Positions 33,201 to 41,696 of a stretch of DNA of 64,000 nucleotides are shown here, one piece after another. Source of the DNA: Clostridia bacterium (lineage in GTDB: Bacteria > Bacillota > Clostridia > Christensenellales > DTU072). The stretch lies in contig JAEDHK010000001.1 of assembly GCA_016297005.1 (NCBI GenBank), forward strand, positions 186,001-250,000, given 5' to 3'. Under the pieces are notes generated by a model. It did not search any database and was not told the DNA's origin. It saw only the letters and a program-made list of their open reading frames with translations. Made by a program: the position numbers and the translations under genes. The stretch's first letter is position 1. Each line of letters opens with the position of its first letter.

Positions 33201-34483
33201 TGTTCAAAAAGGTTCTCCTTCGATCCATTCTCAATCAGACCTTTCTGCTTCTTGTCTTGCTCGCGCTCATTTTTTCCGTTGTGGGCGTGTACGACTATCA
33301 GCAAATGAGGGAGACCTTGAAAAAAAATCTCGACAAAGCCGAGTCCGTTCAGGTTTACGAATACTTTCCGGGAGAGGGGAAAAAGAGTCCCGTTCGTTAT
33401 GAAAAGAAGATCGCCGCAATATTCGTATGGAAGAATTCTTTTAATAACATCATCTCCAATCCCGATTTTTGTCCGGAAGAGATACAAGAGGATATCGTAT
33501 CCGTCGCTCTTTCAAAAAGCGAAGGACAGATAGCGAAAGACGGTTATTATATTGCGTACAGGACGACGCCTGTCGAACAAGGAACGGTTATATACGTATT
33601 CGATTTTACCGAAGAGTACTACGCTTATCGTAACAGCGTTATTCTGATCATCATGCTTGCTTTGATGGTCACCACCATCGTGGTTTTTTTCAGCGTTTAT
33701 TTCACGAAAAGGAATATGGCGCCGATGCGGATGGCGTTTGAAAAACAAAAAGAACTGATCGCCAACGCCTCGCATGAATTAAAAACGCCCCTTACCATTA
33801 TCAGCACGCAGGCGTCTATCGTCAGTACCTTTGACGAACTGTCCGACGAGCACAGAAAATGGGTAGAGGGGATAGACGAACAGGTCGTCAGAATGCGGAC
33901 GCTCGTCAACGAAATGTTAGAGCTCGCGCGTTTTGAGGCCGTTCGGAACGAAGAGAATTTTTGCATTTTTAATATGAAGGATATAGTCGATAAAGTGGTT
34001 CTCGGCACCGAGGCGCTCGCGTTTGAGGCGGGCGTGGAATGTAAGACGAACGTTGTCGACCGGGCGATGGTATGCGCCGATCCCCAGGGTATGGAAAGGG
34101 TGATTTATACCTTGATGGAAAACGCCGTCAAGTACACTCCGAGCGGAGAACGCATTTTTATACGTCTGTACGTAGAAGCAAACAAAGTGGTTTTGGTCGT
34201 ACGTAACACGGGCGTCGCTCTTCCGAAAGAAGAGATACCTTTATTGTTCGATCGCTTCTATCGCGGCGACAAATCGCATCCTTCCACAAACAATTTCGGT
34301 CTTGGACTTGCCATTGCCGAAACCATCGTAGACGCCAATAAAGGCAAGATCGGCTGCAACAGCGTCGATAATGGTAAACAAAAGTATACCGAATTTATCG
34401 TCAATCTGAAACAAATATCCGACAAACAAATTGCCAAAAAGGAAAGAAAAAATGCAAAAAAGAAACGGAAAGGTTGTCGGTAA
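33200..34483 (+). CDS. HisKA sensor histidine kinase
   Basis: 427 residues from the ATG at 33200, which overlaps the TGA of the regulator. A TTG 3 bases earlier is also in frame but unlikely, since GGAGG is already close. Membrane helices at about 11-30 and 147-169 flank an extracytoplasmic sensor of about 115 residues with no known fold. Phospho-acceptor His in NASHELKTPLTI (about 192). HATPase_c: N-box MENAVKYTPSGE, G-box FGLGLAIAE. The tail is unusually Lys-rich. Its last 32 bases overlap the lipoprotein gene, suggesting the kinase and the SGNH enzyme work on the same envelope signal. Confidence 0.95.
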   Translation: MFKKVLLRSILNQTFLLLVLLALIFSVVGVYDYQQMRETLKKNLDKAESVQVYEYFPGEGKKSPVRYEKKIAAIFVWKNSFNNIISNPDFCPEEIQEDIVSVALSKSEGQIAKDGYYIAYRTTPVEQGTVIYVFDFTEEYYAYRNSVILIIMLALMVTTIVVFFSVYFTKRNMAPMRMAFEKQKELIANASHELKTPLTIISTQASIVSTFDELSDEHRKWVEGIDEQVVRMRTLVNEMLELARFEAVRNEENFCIFNMKDIVDKVVLGTEALAFEAGVECKTNVVDRAMVCADPQGMERVIYTLMENAVKYTPSGERIFIRLYVEANKVVLVVRNTGVALPKEEIPLLFDRFYRGDKSHPSTNNFGLGLAIAETIVDANKGKIGCNSVDNGKQKYTEFIVNLKQISDKQIAKKERKNAKKKRKGCR

Positions 34484-36320
34484 AGCGGTTTTTACCGCTT
34501 TTGTTCTTATATTCGCGTTATCCTATCTGATATCTTGCAATAAAGAGACTGAACAGACGGAAAAGCAAGCGACCTATCTCTTTTTGGGCGACTCCATAGC
34601 GGAGGCCCTGCTCGGTCCCGAGCCTATTTCGGAGCGCGACAGTTACGGATATTATTCTATTGTCGGACAGGTTAACGGTGCAAAATACATCAATAGAGCT
34701 ATTTCCGGTCTTACTACCAACGGCTTTAAAAATTCTCTTATCAGAAAAGGTTATTTTGAAGAAGACGACGGATTTTACCGCGAATATTGGATCAAAGAAG
34801 CCGACGTTATCTTTATTTCTATGCTGGGTAACGATCTTCTCAGCCAATACATGGTCGACTATGCCATAGAAACTGGAGAACAGTCCACCGCCGCCGGAGA
34901 AGAGGTTGTTTCCGCTTCTTTTACCGAACGGATGAACAATCGTTGTATCCCCAACGTCAATGACGCCATGGACGCCATCTACGCCATAAATCCGGACGTT
35001 ACCGTCATCTGGCAGACCTTGTATAATCCGTTTACCGATAATAGCGTTCTGCTCGACGAAGAGGATTGGGCGCGATATGACGAGGGCGTGGCAAGCGGCA
35101 CGATCGACGGTAAGTATACTTTTCGCGACCTTGCGGATATCCTGGTACGCGCCGTAAACGGGATCGTCTATAATTGGAAGGACGCGCATCCGGAAAAAAA
35201 GTTTTACGTATCCGACGTGAAGGGCGCTTTTGACGCCGTGTTCGACTCCGATCAGTCTGCGGGCGAAAAACTGATTTTCAGCGACTGGATTCATCCGTCC
35301 GTGCAAGGCCACGCTCTGATCGCTTCCTGTCTGGAAGATACTCTTTGCTCTCTTGGGCTGTCCGATAAAAACAAGGCGGCGGAAAAGTATAAAAAACTCG
35401 TTCTGGATCGTCTGGAAAGATTATACCCCGATTTACCCGCGGCCGGGACGTCGGTATCTTCCGAAAGCAGCTTTTCTGCAATTTCTTCCGCTTATTTTTC
35501 CGCAATCGAGGGCGTTACGCCTGTGCTTACGAATAACGTGACGGAGTACGACGACGGTTTTTCGGAGGAAGATAAGAGCTATTGGCTTTCTTCTCTGATC
35601 ATATCCGGAATGGAAATTGCTAATATCAAGCCGAGACAATTTATTCAGGAAAACGATATAGAAACGGACGAAATGATCGAGAGTCTGCTTGCCATAGCCG
35701 ATGTCGCGTTCCCCGACGGCATCGATGTATTCGATCCGTTCGAATCCTATCTGTTTCTTGCCGACGACGGAAAGTTTGAATTATCTCTCGTTCTTAATTC
35801 GAGTCTGACCGATCTTATTAAGCTGCAAGCGATCAAGAATATCGTGTCCGACGTCAATCTTATCGATTTGTATAAAAACGAACCGTTCTGCGATTATAAT
35901 ACGACTTACGAGATGTACTTTTCTCGGTTGTTCCCCGGCTTTGACCTGACTGAGCTCGAAAAGTCGATCGGACTGTTATCTTCGGTAGGTTGCACCTTGT
36001 CCGGCGTGGACGTTGAAAGCGACGGATTTAAAGCGTTGGCCGAGTCGTTAAAAACGACGGGTAAACTCCCCGAAGACTTTGAACTTCCGAAAAAATTCGG
36101 GATCAAGCTGAACGGTTATTATACAATCGAAACGCTGGGCGAGGGGGAGAACGCCCGTCAGGTCGTATATCTGAATCTCGTCCGCACCGGAAAGGACACC
36201 GTGCCTATGTTCTGCGCCTTGTTGACGCAGACGGAAGCGGAAGATACACTGCTGATGAAGATAGAATTCACTTCGATCAGAATCTTATTCAAATCTGAAA
36301 AAAAACAAGATAGCTATTGA
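34452..36320 (+). CDS. SGNH/GDSL-hydrolase lipoprotein with an extra C-terminal domain
   Basis: 622 residues from the ATG at 34452, which has AGGAAAG upstream. A TTG at 34431 extends it by seven codons but has no ribosome site. Signal peptide with lipobox LISC (Cys29). SGNH motifs: LFLGDSIAEA (nucleophile Ser48), SMLGNDLL (block III Gly-Asn) and SDWIHPSVQGH (Asp-His), so the catalytic set is complete. The hydrolase domain covers about 40-335. The remaining 290 residues (AISSAYFSAIEGV onward) are unrecognised and acidic. Likely a secreted esterase/lipase-type enzyme acting on cell-wall or glycan acyl groups. It overlaps the kinase gene, so it is probably co-expressed with it. The stop codon lies inside the 6S RNA promoter. 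Confidence 0.88.
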   Translation: MQKRNGKVVGKAVFTAFVLIFALSYLISCNKETEQTEKQATYLFLGDSIAEALLGPEPISERDSYGYYSIVGQVNGAKYINRAISGLTTNGFKNSLIRKGYFEEDDGFYREYWIKEADVIFISMLGNDLLSQYMVDYAIETGEQSTAAGEEVVSASFTERMNNRCIPNVNDAMDAIYAINPDVTVIWQTLYNPFTDNSVLLDEEDWARYDEGVASGTIDGKYTFRDLADILVRAVNGIVYNWKDAHPEKKFYVSDVKGAFDAVFDSDQSAGEKLIFSDWIHPSVQGHALIASCLEDTLCSLGLSDKNKAAEKYKKLVLDRLERLYPDLPAAGTSVSSESSFSAISSAYFSAIEGVTPVLTNNVTEYDDGFSEEDKSYWLSSLIISGMEIANIKPRQFIQENDIETDEMIESLLAIADVAFPDGIDVFDPFESYLFLADDGKFELSLVLNSSLTDLIKLQAIKNIVSDVNLIDLYKNEPFCDYNTTYEMYFSRLFPGFDLTELEKSIGLLSSVGCTLSGVDVESDGFKALAESLKTTGKLPEDFELPKKFGIKLNGYYTIETLGEGENARQVVYLNLVRTGKDTVPMFCALLTQTEAEDTLLMKIEFTSIRILFKSEKKQDSY

Positions 36321-36345
36321 CATCAACATGCAGTTGTGTGATAAT
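36317..36345 (+). promoter_or_regulatory. Promoter of the 6S RNA gene
   Basis: TTGACA, 17 bases, GATAAT with an upstream TG. The -35 hexamer 36317-36322 includes the TGA stop codon (36318-36320) of the SGNH gene. Confidence 0.85.
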
Positions 36346-36351
36346 ATAAGT

Positions 36352-36549
36352 AACTGAAATGTGCGTGGCGGTAAGTTCATTTTTTAACCGCAAACATTTT
36401 ATAAGGGATGTCGAAAGTCCATTTATGTCCGATGTCAGGCCCCCCAAAAACGTATGTTTTCGGCAAGGGGAAGGCAGATAGACAAGGCAGACAACCCACC
36501 TGCTCACGTAGCGGGTTCTAAAACTCTTGCCAAGACGGCATTTCGGTGT
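36352..36549 (+). ncRNA. ssrS: 6S RNA (RNA polymerase regulator)
   Basis: About 198 bases between a consensus promoter and a terminator. The ends pair as a closing stem, ACTGAAATG with CATTTCGGT, followed by TGGCGGTAAG / CTTGCCA. Interior pieces agree with the Bacillota 6S layout as I remember it: TAAGGGATGTCG, AAGGCAGATAGACAAGGCAG, the hairpin around CCCACCTGC/GCGGGTTC and CTTGCCAAGACGGCATTTCGG. 6S RNA mimics an open promoter and holds sigma-A RNA polymerase during slow growth. The size of about 190-200 nt fits. A covariance-model search would confirm it. Confidence 0.85.
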
Positions 36550-36558
36550 TTAAAAAAT

Positions 36559-36593
36559 AAATCCGTCGGTTTTCCGACGGATTTTCTTTTTTT
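36559..36593. terminator. 6S RNA terminator, also usable for luxS
   Basis: 11-bp perfect stem AAATCCGTCGG / CCGACGGATTT with loop TTTT, T-run on the plus strand and ATTTATTTTTTA on the minus strand. Confidence 0.9.
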
Positions 36594-36615
36594 ATATGGC
36601 AGTTCGTTGCTTATA

Positions 36616-37140
36616 TCACGAGTCGAAAAAGTGTTTTCCGTCGTCTGTTACCGGTCGATCCGATCTCGGATAAGAGAAGATATCGGGATTGCCGGCGTTC
36701 TTTTCGAGATAGGATACGAATTCCGCCGCATACCACTTTGCCATGTTGAGATTATGCATGAGATAATGTCCACAGTTGACTGCGGTGGCGCCGGGCACTT
36801 CTTCCGCCTCTTTTACGGAGCGGAACGCACTCAGAATCAGGTCATAGATATCCTGCGGTGGACGGCTGTTTTTTAAAATCAGGTAAAACCCTGTCAGGCA
36901 TCCCATCGGACCCCAATATACGATTTCGTCTTTCCATTCCGGATCGTTACGGAGCGTGGTCGCAATAATATGTTCGAGAGAGTGCATTGCCGCAACGTCG
37001 ATCACCGGTTCTCTGTTCGGTCGTTTCAGACGTATGTCATAGGTCGTTACCGTTCCGCAACCCACCTTGTCCTCCCTACTGAAAAAGATGCCGGGGACGA
37101 TAGCCGTATGGTCTACGGAAAAACTTTGTATCATTTCCAT
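36616..37140 (-). CDS. luxS: S-ribosylhomocysteine lyase
   Basis: 174 residues from the ATG at 37140. An in-frame upstream start at 37242 would add 34 unlike residues and lie across the promoter, so it is rejected. Metal motif HSLEH (H53, E56, H57), third ligand Cys in VNCGHYL and catalytic Cys81 in PMGCLTGFYL. Cleaves S-ribosylhomocysteine to homocysteine and the AI-2 precursor, completing the activated methyl cycle. A GGAAC-type ribosome site precedes it. The nucleosidase (mtn) partner is not in this window. A separate sigma-A promoter drives it. The 3' end meets the 6S RNA terminator. Confidence 0.97.
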   Translation of the reverse strand: MEMIQSFSVDHTAIVPGIFFSREDKVGCGTVTTYDIRLKRPNREPVIDVAAMHSLEHIIATTLRNDPEWKDEIVYWGPMGCLTGFYLILKNSRPPQDIYDLILSAFRSVKEAEEVPGATAVNCGHYLMHNLNMAKWYAAEFVSYLEKNAGNPDIFSYPRSDRPVTDDGKHFFDS

Positions 37141-37176
37141 AATCAATAGTTCCTTTTTATACTGACGATAGATTGT

Positions 37177-37205
37177 ATTATATGCTTTTTTTTGCGCTAA
37201 GTCAA
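37177..37205 (-). promoter_or_regulatory. Promoter of luxS
   Basis: Minus strand TTGACT, 17 bases, TATAAT. Confidence 0.8.
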
Positions 37206-37217
37206 CGACGCAAAAAT

Positions 37218-37251
37218 AAAAAGGATTTGAAAAAATACTCAAATCCTTTTT
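37218..37251 (-). terminator. Terminator of the acyltransferase-like gene
   Basis: 13-bp perfect stem AAAAAGGATTTGA / TCAAATCCTTTTT (8-base loop), followed on the minus strand by ATTTTTG. Confidence 0.85.
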
Positions 37252-37273
37252 GAATCATTTTGTTTCAGGAAAA

Positions 37274-38254
37274 TCACAGAATAAAGTCTTTTCCGTCGTA
37301 AAAGAATATGCCCGTTCCGCGGCCCATAGAACCGCCTTTCTTGATGTGCTCGGCATATTTGATCTCCAAAGGAGAGTCAATAAAAAGGTCTTCTTTGTCG
37401 TTCTTCTTGTAGAAACGATTGAAGATGTACCAGTAGTCCGGATTGTTGCGAAGAGCCTTATGACTGACAAGGCGGAAGCAATTCATAACGGTCAGGACGG
37501 GTTGGTCGATGACGTCGGTTTCGGGGATAAAATCCCTGTGAACGGGATAAAGCATCCAGGATTCGCATACGAAGCAGATCTTGTCGCCGAGGTCTTTCCG
37601 GAAAAATTCGTAGGCTTTTTTGAAAGACTCTTTACATTCTTCCATCGAAGGTTTATCGACGGTGGGGAAGTAGCAGTACAGGACTTTGTGTCCGCGCTCG
37701 ATCTTATTACCGTTGATTTCGGCCGTAACGGGGCTCTTGCCGACAGCGAAAGAAATACGGCCGAAGCCGAATTGCTCCAACGTAAATATCTTTGAGAAAT
37801 CGGGTTCCTCGAAAATGCCCCACGTGCCGAACACGCGGTATCCGTTATACATCTTGGTGCGCAGATAATCGACGGTATCGTAAAAAAGTTCTTCCGAGTA
37901 GCCTGCTTTTTCGTATTTTTCTCTCAATTTGGGCAGCAAACTGTAATAGAAAGCGGCGATGAGCGGAATATTACTGATTTCCAGTTTTTTGGCGACCGAG
38001 TTGGTCATGGAAAAGTATACGCTACGAGCCGTCGTCTTGCGGAAGTCCACCGGCTTGTCGTTATAATAATCGTCTACCGGACAGAGAAATCGGTGGCAGT
38101 TGACCTCGTCGGCGCGTAACGCTTCGATCGTCTGGAATAAGGATGATTCCGCGTTGTTGGGATATTTACGCTCTTCGCAGAAAGCGACTATCTGTTTTCT
38201 GATCGCTTCGATATCCACAGATAGGGGTCTTAATTCTTTTTTCTTTTTTGCCAT
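37274..38254 (-). CDS. GNAT/acyltransferase-like protein of unknown substrate
   Basis: 326 residues. It looks like the two-part acyltransferase-like family with an N-terminal helical domain and a C-terminal GNAT-like domain. The later region has FGFGRISFAVG (about 165-175), then CYFPTVDKPSMEECKESFKK, a LxCESWML strand and a C-terminal GRGTGIFFYDGK. This order agrees with acyltransferase domain-containing proteins often seen in Clostridia. Catalytic residues cannot be pointed to from sequence. The first 15 residues are basic and likely disordered. It has a strong promoter of its own and lies in the minus-strand cluster with luxS and lacZ, but with separate signals, so linkage is weak. Confidence 0.6.
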   Translation of the reverse strand: MAKKKKELRPLSVDIEAIRKQIVAFCEERKYPNNAESSLFQTIEALRADEVNCHRFLCPVDDYYNDKPVDFRKTTARSVYFSMTNSVAKKLEISNIPLIAAFYYSLLPKLREKYEKAGYSEELFYDTVDYLRTKMYNGYRVFGTWGIFEEPDFSKIFTLEQFGFGRISFAVGKSPVTAEINGNKIERGHKVLYCYFPTVDKPSMEECKESFKKAYEFFRKDLGDKICFVCESWMLYPVHRDFIPETDVIDQPVLTVMNCFRLVSHKALRNNPDYWYIFNRFYKKNDKEDLFIDSPLEIKYAEHIKKGGSMGRGTGIFFYDGKDFIL

Positions 38255-38284
38255 ACTTTGCTCCGGTTTTGTTTTTATAATTGC

Positions 38285-38313
38285 ATTATAAGCGTTTCCG
38301 CTCCGCTTGTCAA
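38285..38313 (-). promoter_or_regulatory. Promoter of the acyltransferase-like gene
   Basis: Minus strand TTGACA, 17 bases, TATAAT, fully consensus. It lies just beyond the lacZ stop codon. Confidence 0.85.
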
Positions 38314-38337
38314 TAGCGGTCTTCTCAGGAGAAGAAT

Positions 38338-41300
38338 CTACTCGTCTTTTTCTTTGTTAAAAAACTCCCGCAACTCCCGTTCCTGTTCAGGATCGAGCGT
38401 ATCCGTCGGTTCTTCTTCGTTAAAAGGATTCAGTGAGAAGCGGTAGTGATACTGCCGGAAAGGCACGCCGCTCAGGGTGTAATTAAAGAGGGGCAGAGGG
38501 CCGCAACTTGCGCTGCCTACGCCGCGGAAGAAGCCGTCTACGGTGGTAAAGGTGGCGGGCAAGTCTTTCATCTCTTCACGATGGGTCCATTTGTCGAGTT
38601 CTTTTTCCGTATAGTGTTTCGCCGTCCAGAAGAAAGGATGCTTGTAGGCCTTAAAAACGATCCCCTTGCCGCCGTCCTCGTCGGTCACGGCCGCGTGACG
38701 AACGCCACTCATCGTTCCGTTGTGTTGCGGGAAGATGTACGGTTCTTCTTCCGAGATGTCCGCCGAGTAAGAACCAAGTTTCGTGCCGTCCTTGAAATCG
38801 GGATAGCTCTCGCCCGGACCGAGCCCGAACCAGGTGGTACGAGTCAGATCTTTGTTCCACTCGAAAGTCTTTCCGATGCGTGCCAGAAAGGTCAGGAACC
38901 ATGGCGTAAAGAAGACGTCGTATAAGACGGTGCCGTCGGGGAAGACGGAGATACGATCGGTCTCCGTCGCAAGTATACGATTGGACTTGAAACGGAAAGA
39001 CACGTAGATGACGAAGGCGTTGGACTTCTTTTCGGTACGTACGAATTTCGGCTTGATAGAATAGGCGTCTATACCCTGCGTTTTCCACATGATCTTCGGA
39101 TAGATATCGTTGTCGAAAGGCGCGCGAAACAACTCGGTGTAGCTGCCAACGACGCCGTGACGATTGGAGGGGGTCGTATTGACCAGATTGACGCCGCCCG
39201 ATTCGAGTACGGTGAAAGTACAGGACTTCTTATTGAAAACGTAGCGGAAAGTTTTGTCCTTGTCGGTAATCTCGATATCGTCGCCGCTGACGCTTACGTC
39301 GTACGACTTTTTGGAAATGGTAAGCAGTTCTTTTAATTTTCTCTTTGTCGCAGGCGACTTGTCGAGGTCTTCTTTTATGATCAGGTTTTCGAAAGCGATC
39401 TCTTCCCGCGTTTTTTTGTCAATATAGTAAATTACGATATCCACATTGTCAGAAGTCGGAATTACGGGAATATAAGAAAACGTCTTTCGGGGTCCTATTA
39501 CGATGCTTTTGGTTGTCTCGGAAACAATTTTTTCGTCTGCACGAACCAAAATCTTAATAACGATATCGGAAGTGTCGGCAAAAAACCGCGTATTCGTAAG
39601 GCATAGTTCTTTTCCGGAAAACCTTGCGCGGATGGGACGATAAACGTTCTTCATTTCGTATGCGCTTCTGGACGGCGTTCTGTCAGGGTAAAAGAGTCCG
39701 TCCACACAGAAGTTTCCGTCATGCAGATATTCTCCGTGGTCGCCGCCGTAGGTGTAAGAACCGTCCTTGTGGAGCACGGCGTGGTCGACCCATTCCCAAA
39801 TGCACCCGCCGAGGTAATGATTACTCATCATGAACAGGTTATAGTAGTCGTGCAGGCTCCCCGGACCGACACCCATAGCGTGAGCGTACTCGCACAGGAA
39901 GTAAGGCTTGTAGCACTTGTTGCGGAGAGCAAGCGCTCTGCGATGACGCCGCCGCATAAAAGATATGGGCGTGTACATTTCGCTCCGGACGTCGTACGCT
40001 CTTCTACGCGTATGAATGACCGCTTCGTAATGGATGGGAACAGACGTAAACTTTTTAATGTTGTTATAGCAATAATCCTGACATTTATAACCGCCGGACT
40101 CGTTGCCGAGGGACCACATGCAGACGCTCGGATGGTTCCGGTCGCGGAAGAACATCCGTTGCACCCGATCCCAATACAGGTCTTTATAGAAGAGGTTGTT
40201 GCTGATACCGTTGATCCCCCACGGGTTGTTATCCATGCCGTGCGTTTCGATGTCCGCTTCGTCCACGACGTACAAGCCGTAGCGGTCGCAGAGTCGTAAG
40301 AAAACGGGGTCGGGCGGATAGTGAGAGGTGCGAACGCAGTTGACGTTGAACTTTTTCATCAAGCGGACGTCCTGTTCCAATTCTTTTGCCGTCATAACGT
40401 AACCGGCGGTAGGAGAACTGTCGTGGTGATTGACGCCGAGTAATTTTATCGGTTTTTCGTTAAAGTAATACACAGCGTCGCGGATGGCGATGGTCTTGAA
40501 GCCGATCTCCGTATGAAAATACTGGCCGTTTAAACCAATAAGCAGGGAATACAGGACGGGTTTCTCCGCCGACCATTCTCGTACGGGGAGGTCGGCGAAA
40601 AAGAAAGAGGTGGTTTCGGATGAAGTGCTCGACTGAGTATAGGTCTTTCCTTCACAATCGAGTTCGATCGATACCGTACCGCCGACTGGATTTTCTATAT
40701 ACGCTTTCACGGTCAGGTTATAACCCTTTTCCGTCTTTTCCGTCACGATCTCGTAGTCGTAAATGTTTTCTTTCGGCGTTTCGTAAAGAAGAACGTCCCG
40801 GAAGATACCGTTATTGCGGAACATATCCTGGCATTCGAGATAAGTGCCGTTACACCATCTCCTTACCACGCAGACGAGTTCGTTTTTTCCCGGCGTTAAA
40901 AAACCGTCGACGTTAAATTCCGCCGTGTTATGAGAGCCTTCGCTATATCCAACGAACTTGCCGTTAATAAAGACGTCCACGCAGGAGCAAACGCCGAGGA
41001 AAGTCAGTTTTCTCGTTTTGTCGTCCGCAGGAATATCGATAAAGCGACGATAGACGCCGATATTATTGTAGGCGTCGACGGGATTAATCAATTTGACGCC
41101 GAGATGGTAGGGCTCCGCCTTGATCGTCGGGATGCGCGGCGGGTCGGCCTTAAACGGGTATTTGGCGTTGAGATAGAAGGGCTTTGCGTAGCCGGTAAAC
41201 TGCCAACAGGAGGGAACTTGCACCCGATCGAACATCACTTCGTCCGTGTCGAACGGATCGGGAAGATCGGTTGGATTTTCGATAAACAGGAAGTCCCATT

Positions 41301-41469
41301 CCCCCGATAAACAGCGCACCGCGTCGGAAGCGTATCGTTCTTCTTCCAACGCTACCGTCCTGGCCTTTTCGCGATCGGAAAAGGGGATAAAGTAGGCGCG
41401 CGGAGAAAGCTTGTTGACGCCATAGGCGTTTACGTTGGAAAAGTTTCCGGTTTTTAATCGATAAAGCAT
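38338..41469 (-). CDS. lacZ: Beta-galactosidase (GH2, LacZ type)
   Basis: 1043 residues, the usual length. Domain order: sugar-binding jelly roll (about 40-230), Ig-like domain (about 235-330), TIM barrel (about 335-640) and the Bgal small chain (about 760-1030). Key residues: LLGVNHHDSSP (344-353), acid/base E457 in WSLGNESGG and nucleophile E527 in FLCEYAHAMGVG. No signal peptide, so cytoplasmic. Hydrolyses lactose or other beta-galactosides, entering the cell through an unknown carrier. GGAGG ribosome site upstream of the ATG at 41469. Single gene behind a palindromic operator. No lac repressor gene is adjacent. The partial GH2 gene at the window start is clearly a different branch. Confidence 0.96.
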   Translation of the reverse strand: MLYRLKTGNFSNVNAYGVNKLSPRAYFIPFSDREKARTVALEEERYASDAVRCLSGEWDFLFIENPTDLPDPFDTDEVMFDRVQVPSCWQFTGYAKPFYLNAKYPFKADPPRIPTIKAEPYHLGVKLINPVDAYNNIGVYRRFIDIPADDKTRKLTFLGVCSCVDVFINGKFVGYSEGSHNTAEFNVDGFLTPGKNELVCVVRRWCNGTYLECQDMFRNNGIFRDVLLYETPKENIYDYEIVTEKTEKGYNLTVKAYIENPVGGTVSIELDCEGKTYTQSSTSSETTSFFFADLPVREWSAEKPVLYSLLIGLNGQYFHTEIGFKTIAIRDAVYYFNEKPIKLLGVNHHDSSPTAGYVMTAKELEQDVRLMKKFNVNCVRTSHYPPDPVFLRLCDRYGLYVVDEADIETHGMDNNPWGINGISNNLFYKDLYWDRVQRMFFRDRNHPSVCMWSLGNESGGYKCQDYCYNNIKKFTSVPIHYEAVIHTRRRAYDVRSEMYTPISFMRRRHRRALALRNKCYKPYFLCEYAHAMGVGPGSLHDYYNLFMMSNHYLGGCIWEWVDHAVLHKDGSYTYGGDHGEYLHDGNFCVDGLFYPDRTPSRSAYEMKNVYRPIRARFSGKELCLTNTRFFADTSDIVIKILVRADEKIVSETTKSIVIGPRKTFSYIPVIPTSDNVDIVIYYIDKKTREEIAFENLIIKEDLDKSPATKRKLKELLTISKKSYDVSVSGDDIEITDKDKTFRYVFNKKSCTFTVLESGGVNLVNTTPSNRHGVVGSYTELFRAPFDNDIYPKIMWKTQGIDAYSIKPKFVRTEKKSNAFVIYVSFRFKSNRILATETDRISVFPDGTVLYDVFFTPWFLTFLARIGKTFEWNKDLTRTTWFGLGPGESYPDFKDGTKLGSYSADISEEEPYIFPQHNGTMSGVRHAAVTDEDGGKGIVFKAYKHPFFWTAKHYTEKELDKWTHREEMKDLPATFTTVDGFFRGVGSASCGPLPLFNYTLSGVPFRQYHYRFSLNPFNEEEPTDTLDPEQERELREFFNKEKDE

Positions 41470-41486
41470 GTAAGTCCTCCGATGAA

Positions 41487-41524
41487 TTGTATTATATAAT
41501 ACAATACGAGTCGCGTTTTGTCAA
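41487..41524 (-). promoter_or_regulatory. lacZ promoter with an 18-bp palindromic operator
   Basis: Minus strand TTGACA (41519-41524), 17 bases, TATTAT (41496-41501). The perfect palindrome TTGTATTATATAATACAA (41487-41504) covers the whole -10 box, which strongly suggests repression by a dimeric regulator. Confidence 0.8.
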
Positions 41525-41635
41525 CCTGCCGCCCCACGGTTTTGGCAGAAAAAACATTATTTGCAGTAGAATTTAAGGCTGGATTTTAAATTGAAATTTT
41601 ATTCATAATCGGGATTGGAAAGTTGTTAATTTCAC

Positions 41636-41664
41636 TTGCAAACTTTATTTTAAGATGATAACAT
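41636..41664 (+). promoter_or_regulatory. Promoter of the isomerase/ligase fusion gene
   Basis: TTGCAA, 17 bases, TAACAT, about 33 bases before the start codon. Confidence 0.5.
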
Positions 41665-41696
41665 AGCAATCAGTAACGTTAAAGGAGCATTGTATT

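Noticed and set aside
37141..37242. Longer start of luxS
   Set aside because: The added 34 residues are not LuxS-like and would cross the mapped promoter at 37177-37205.
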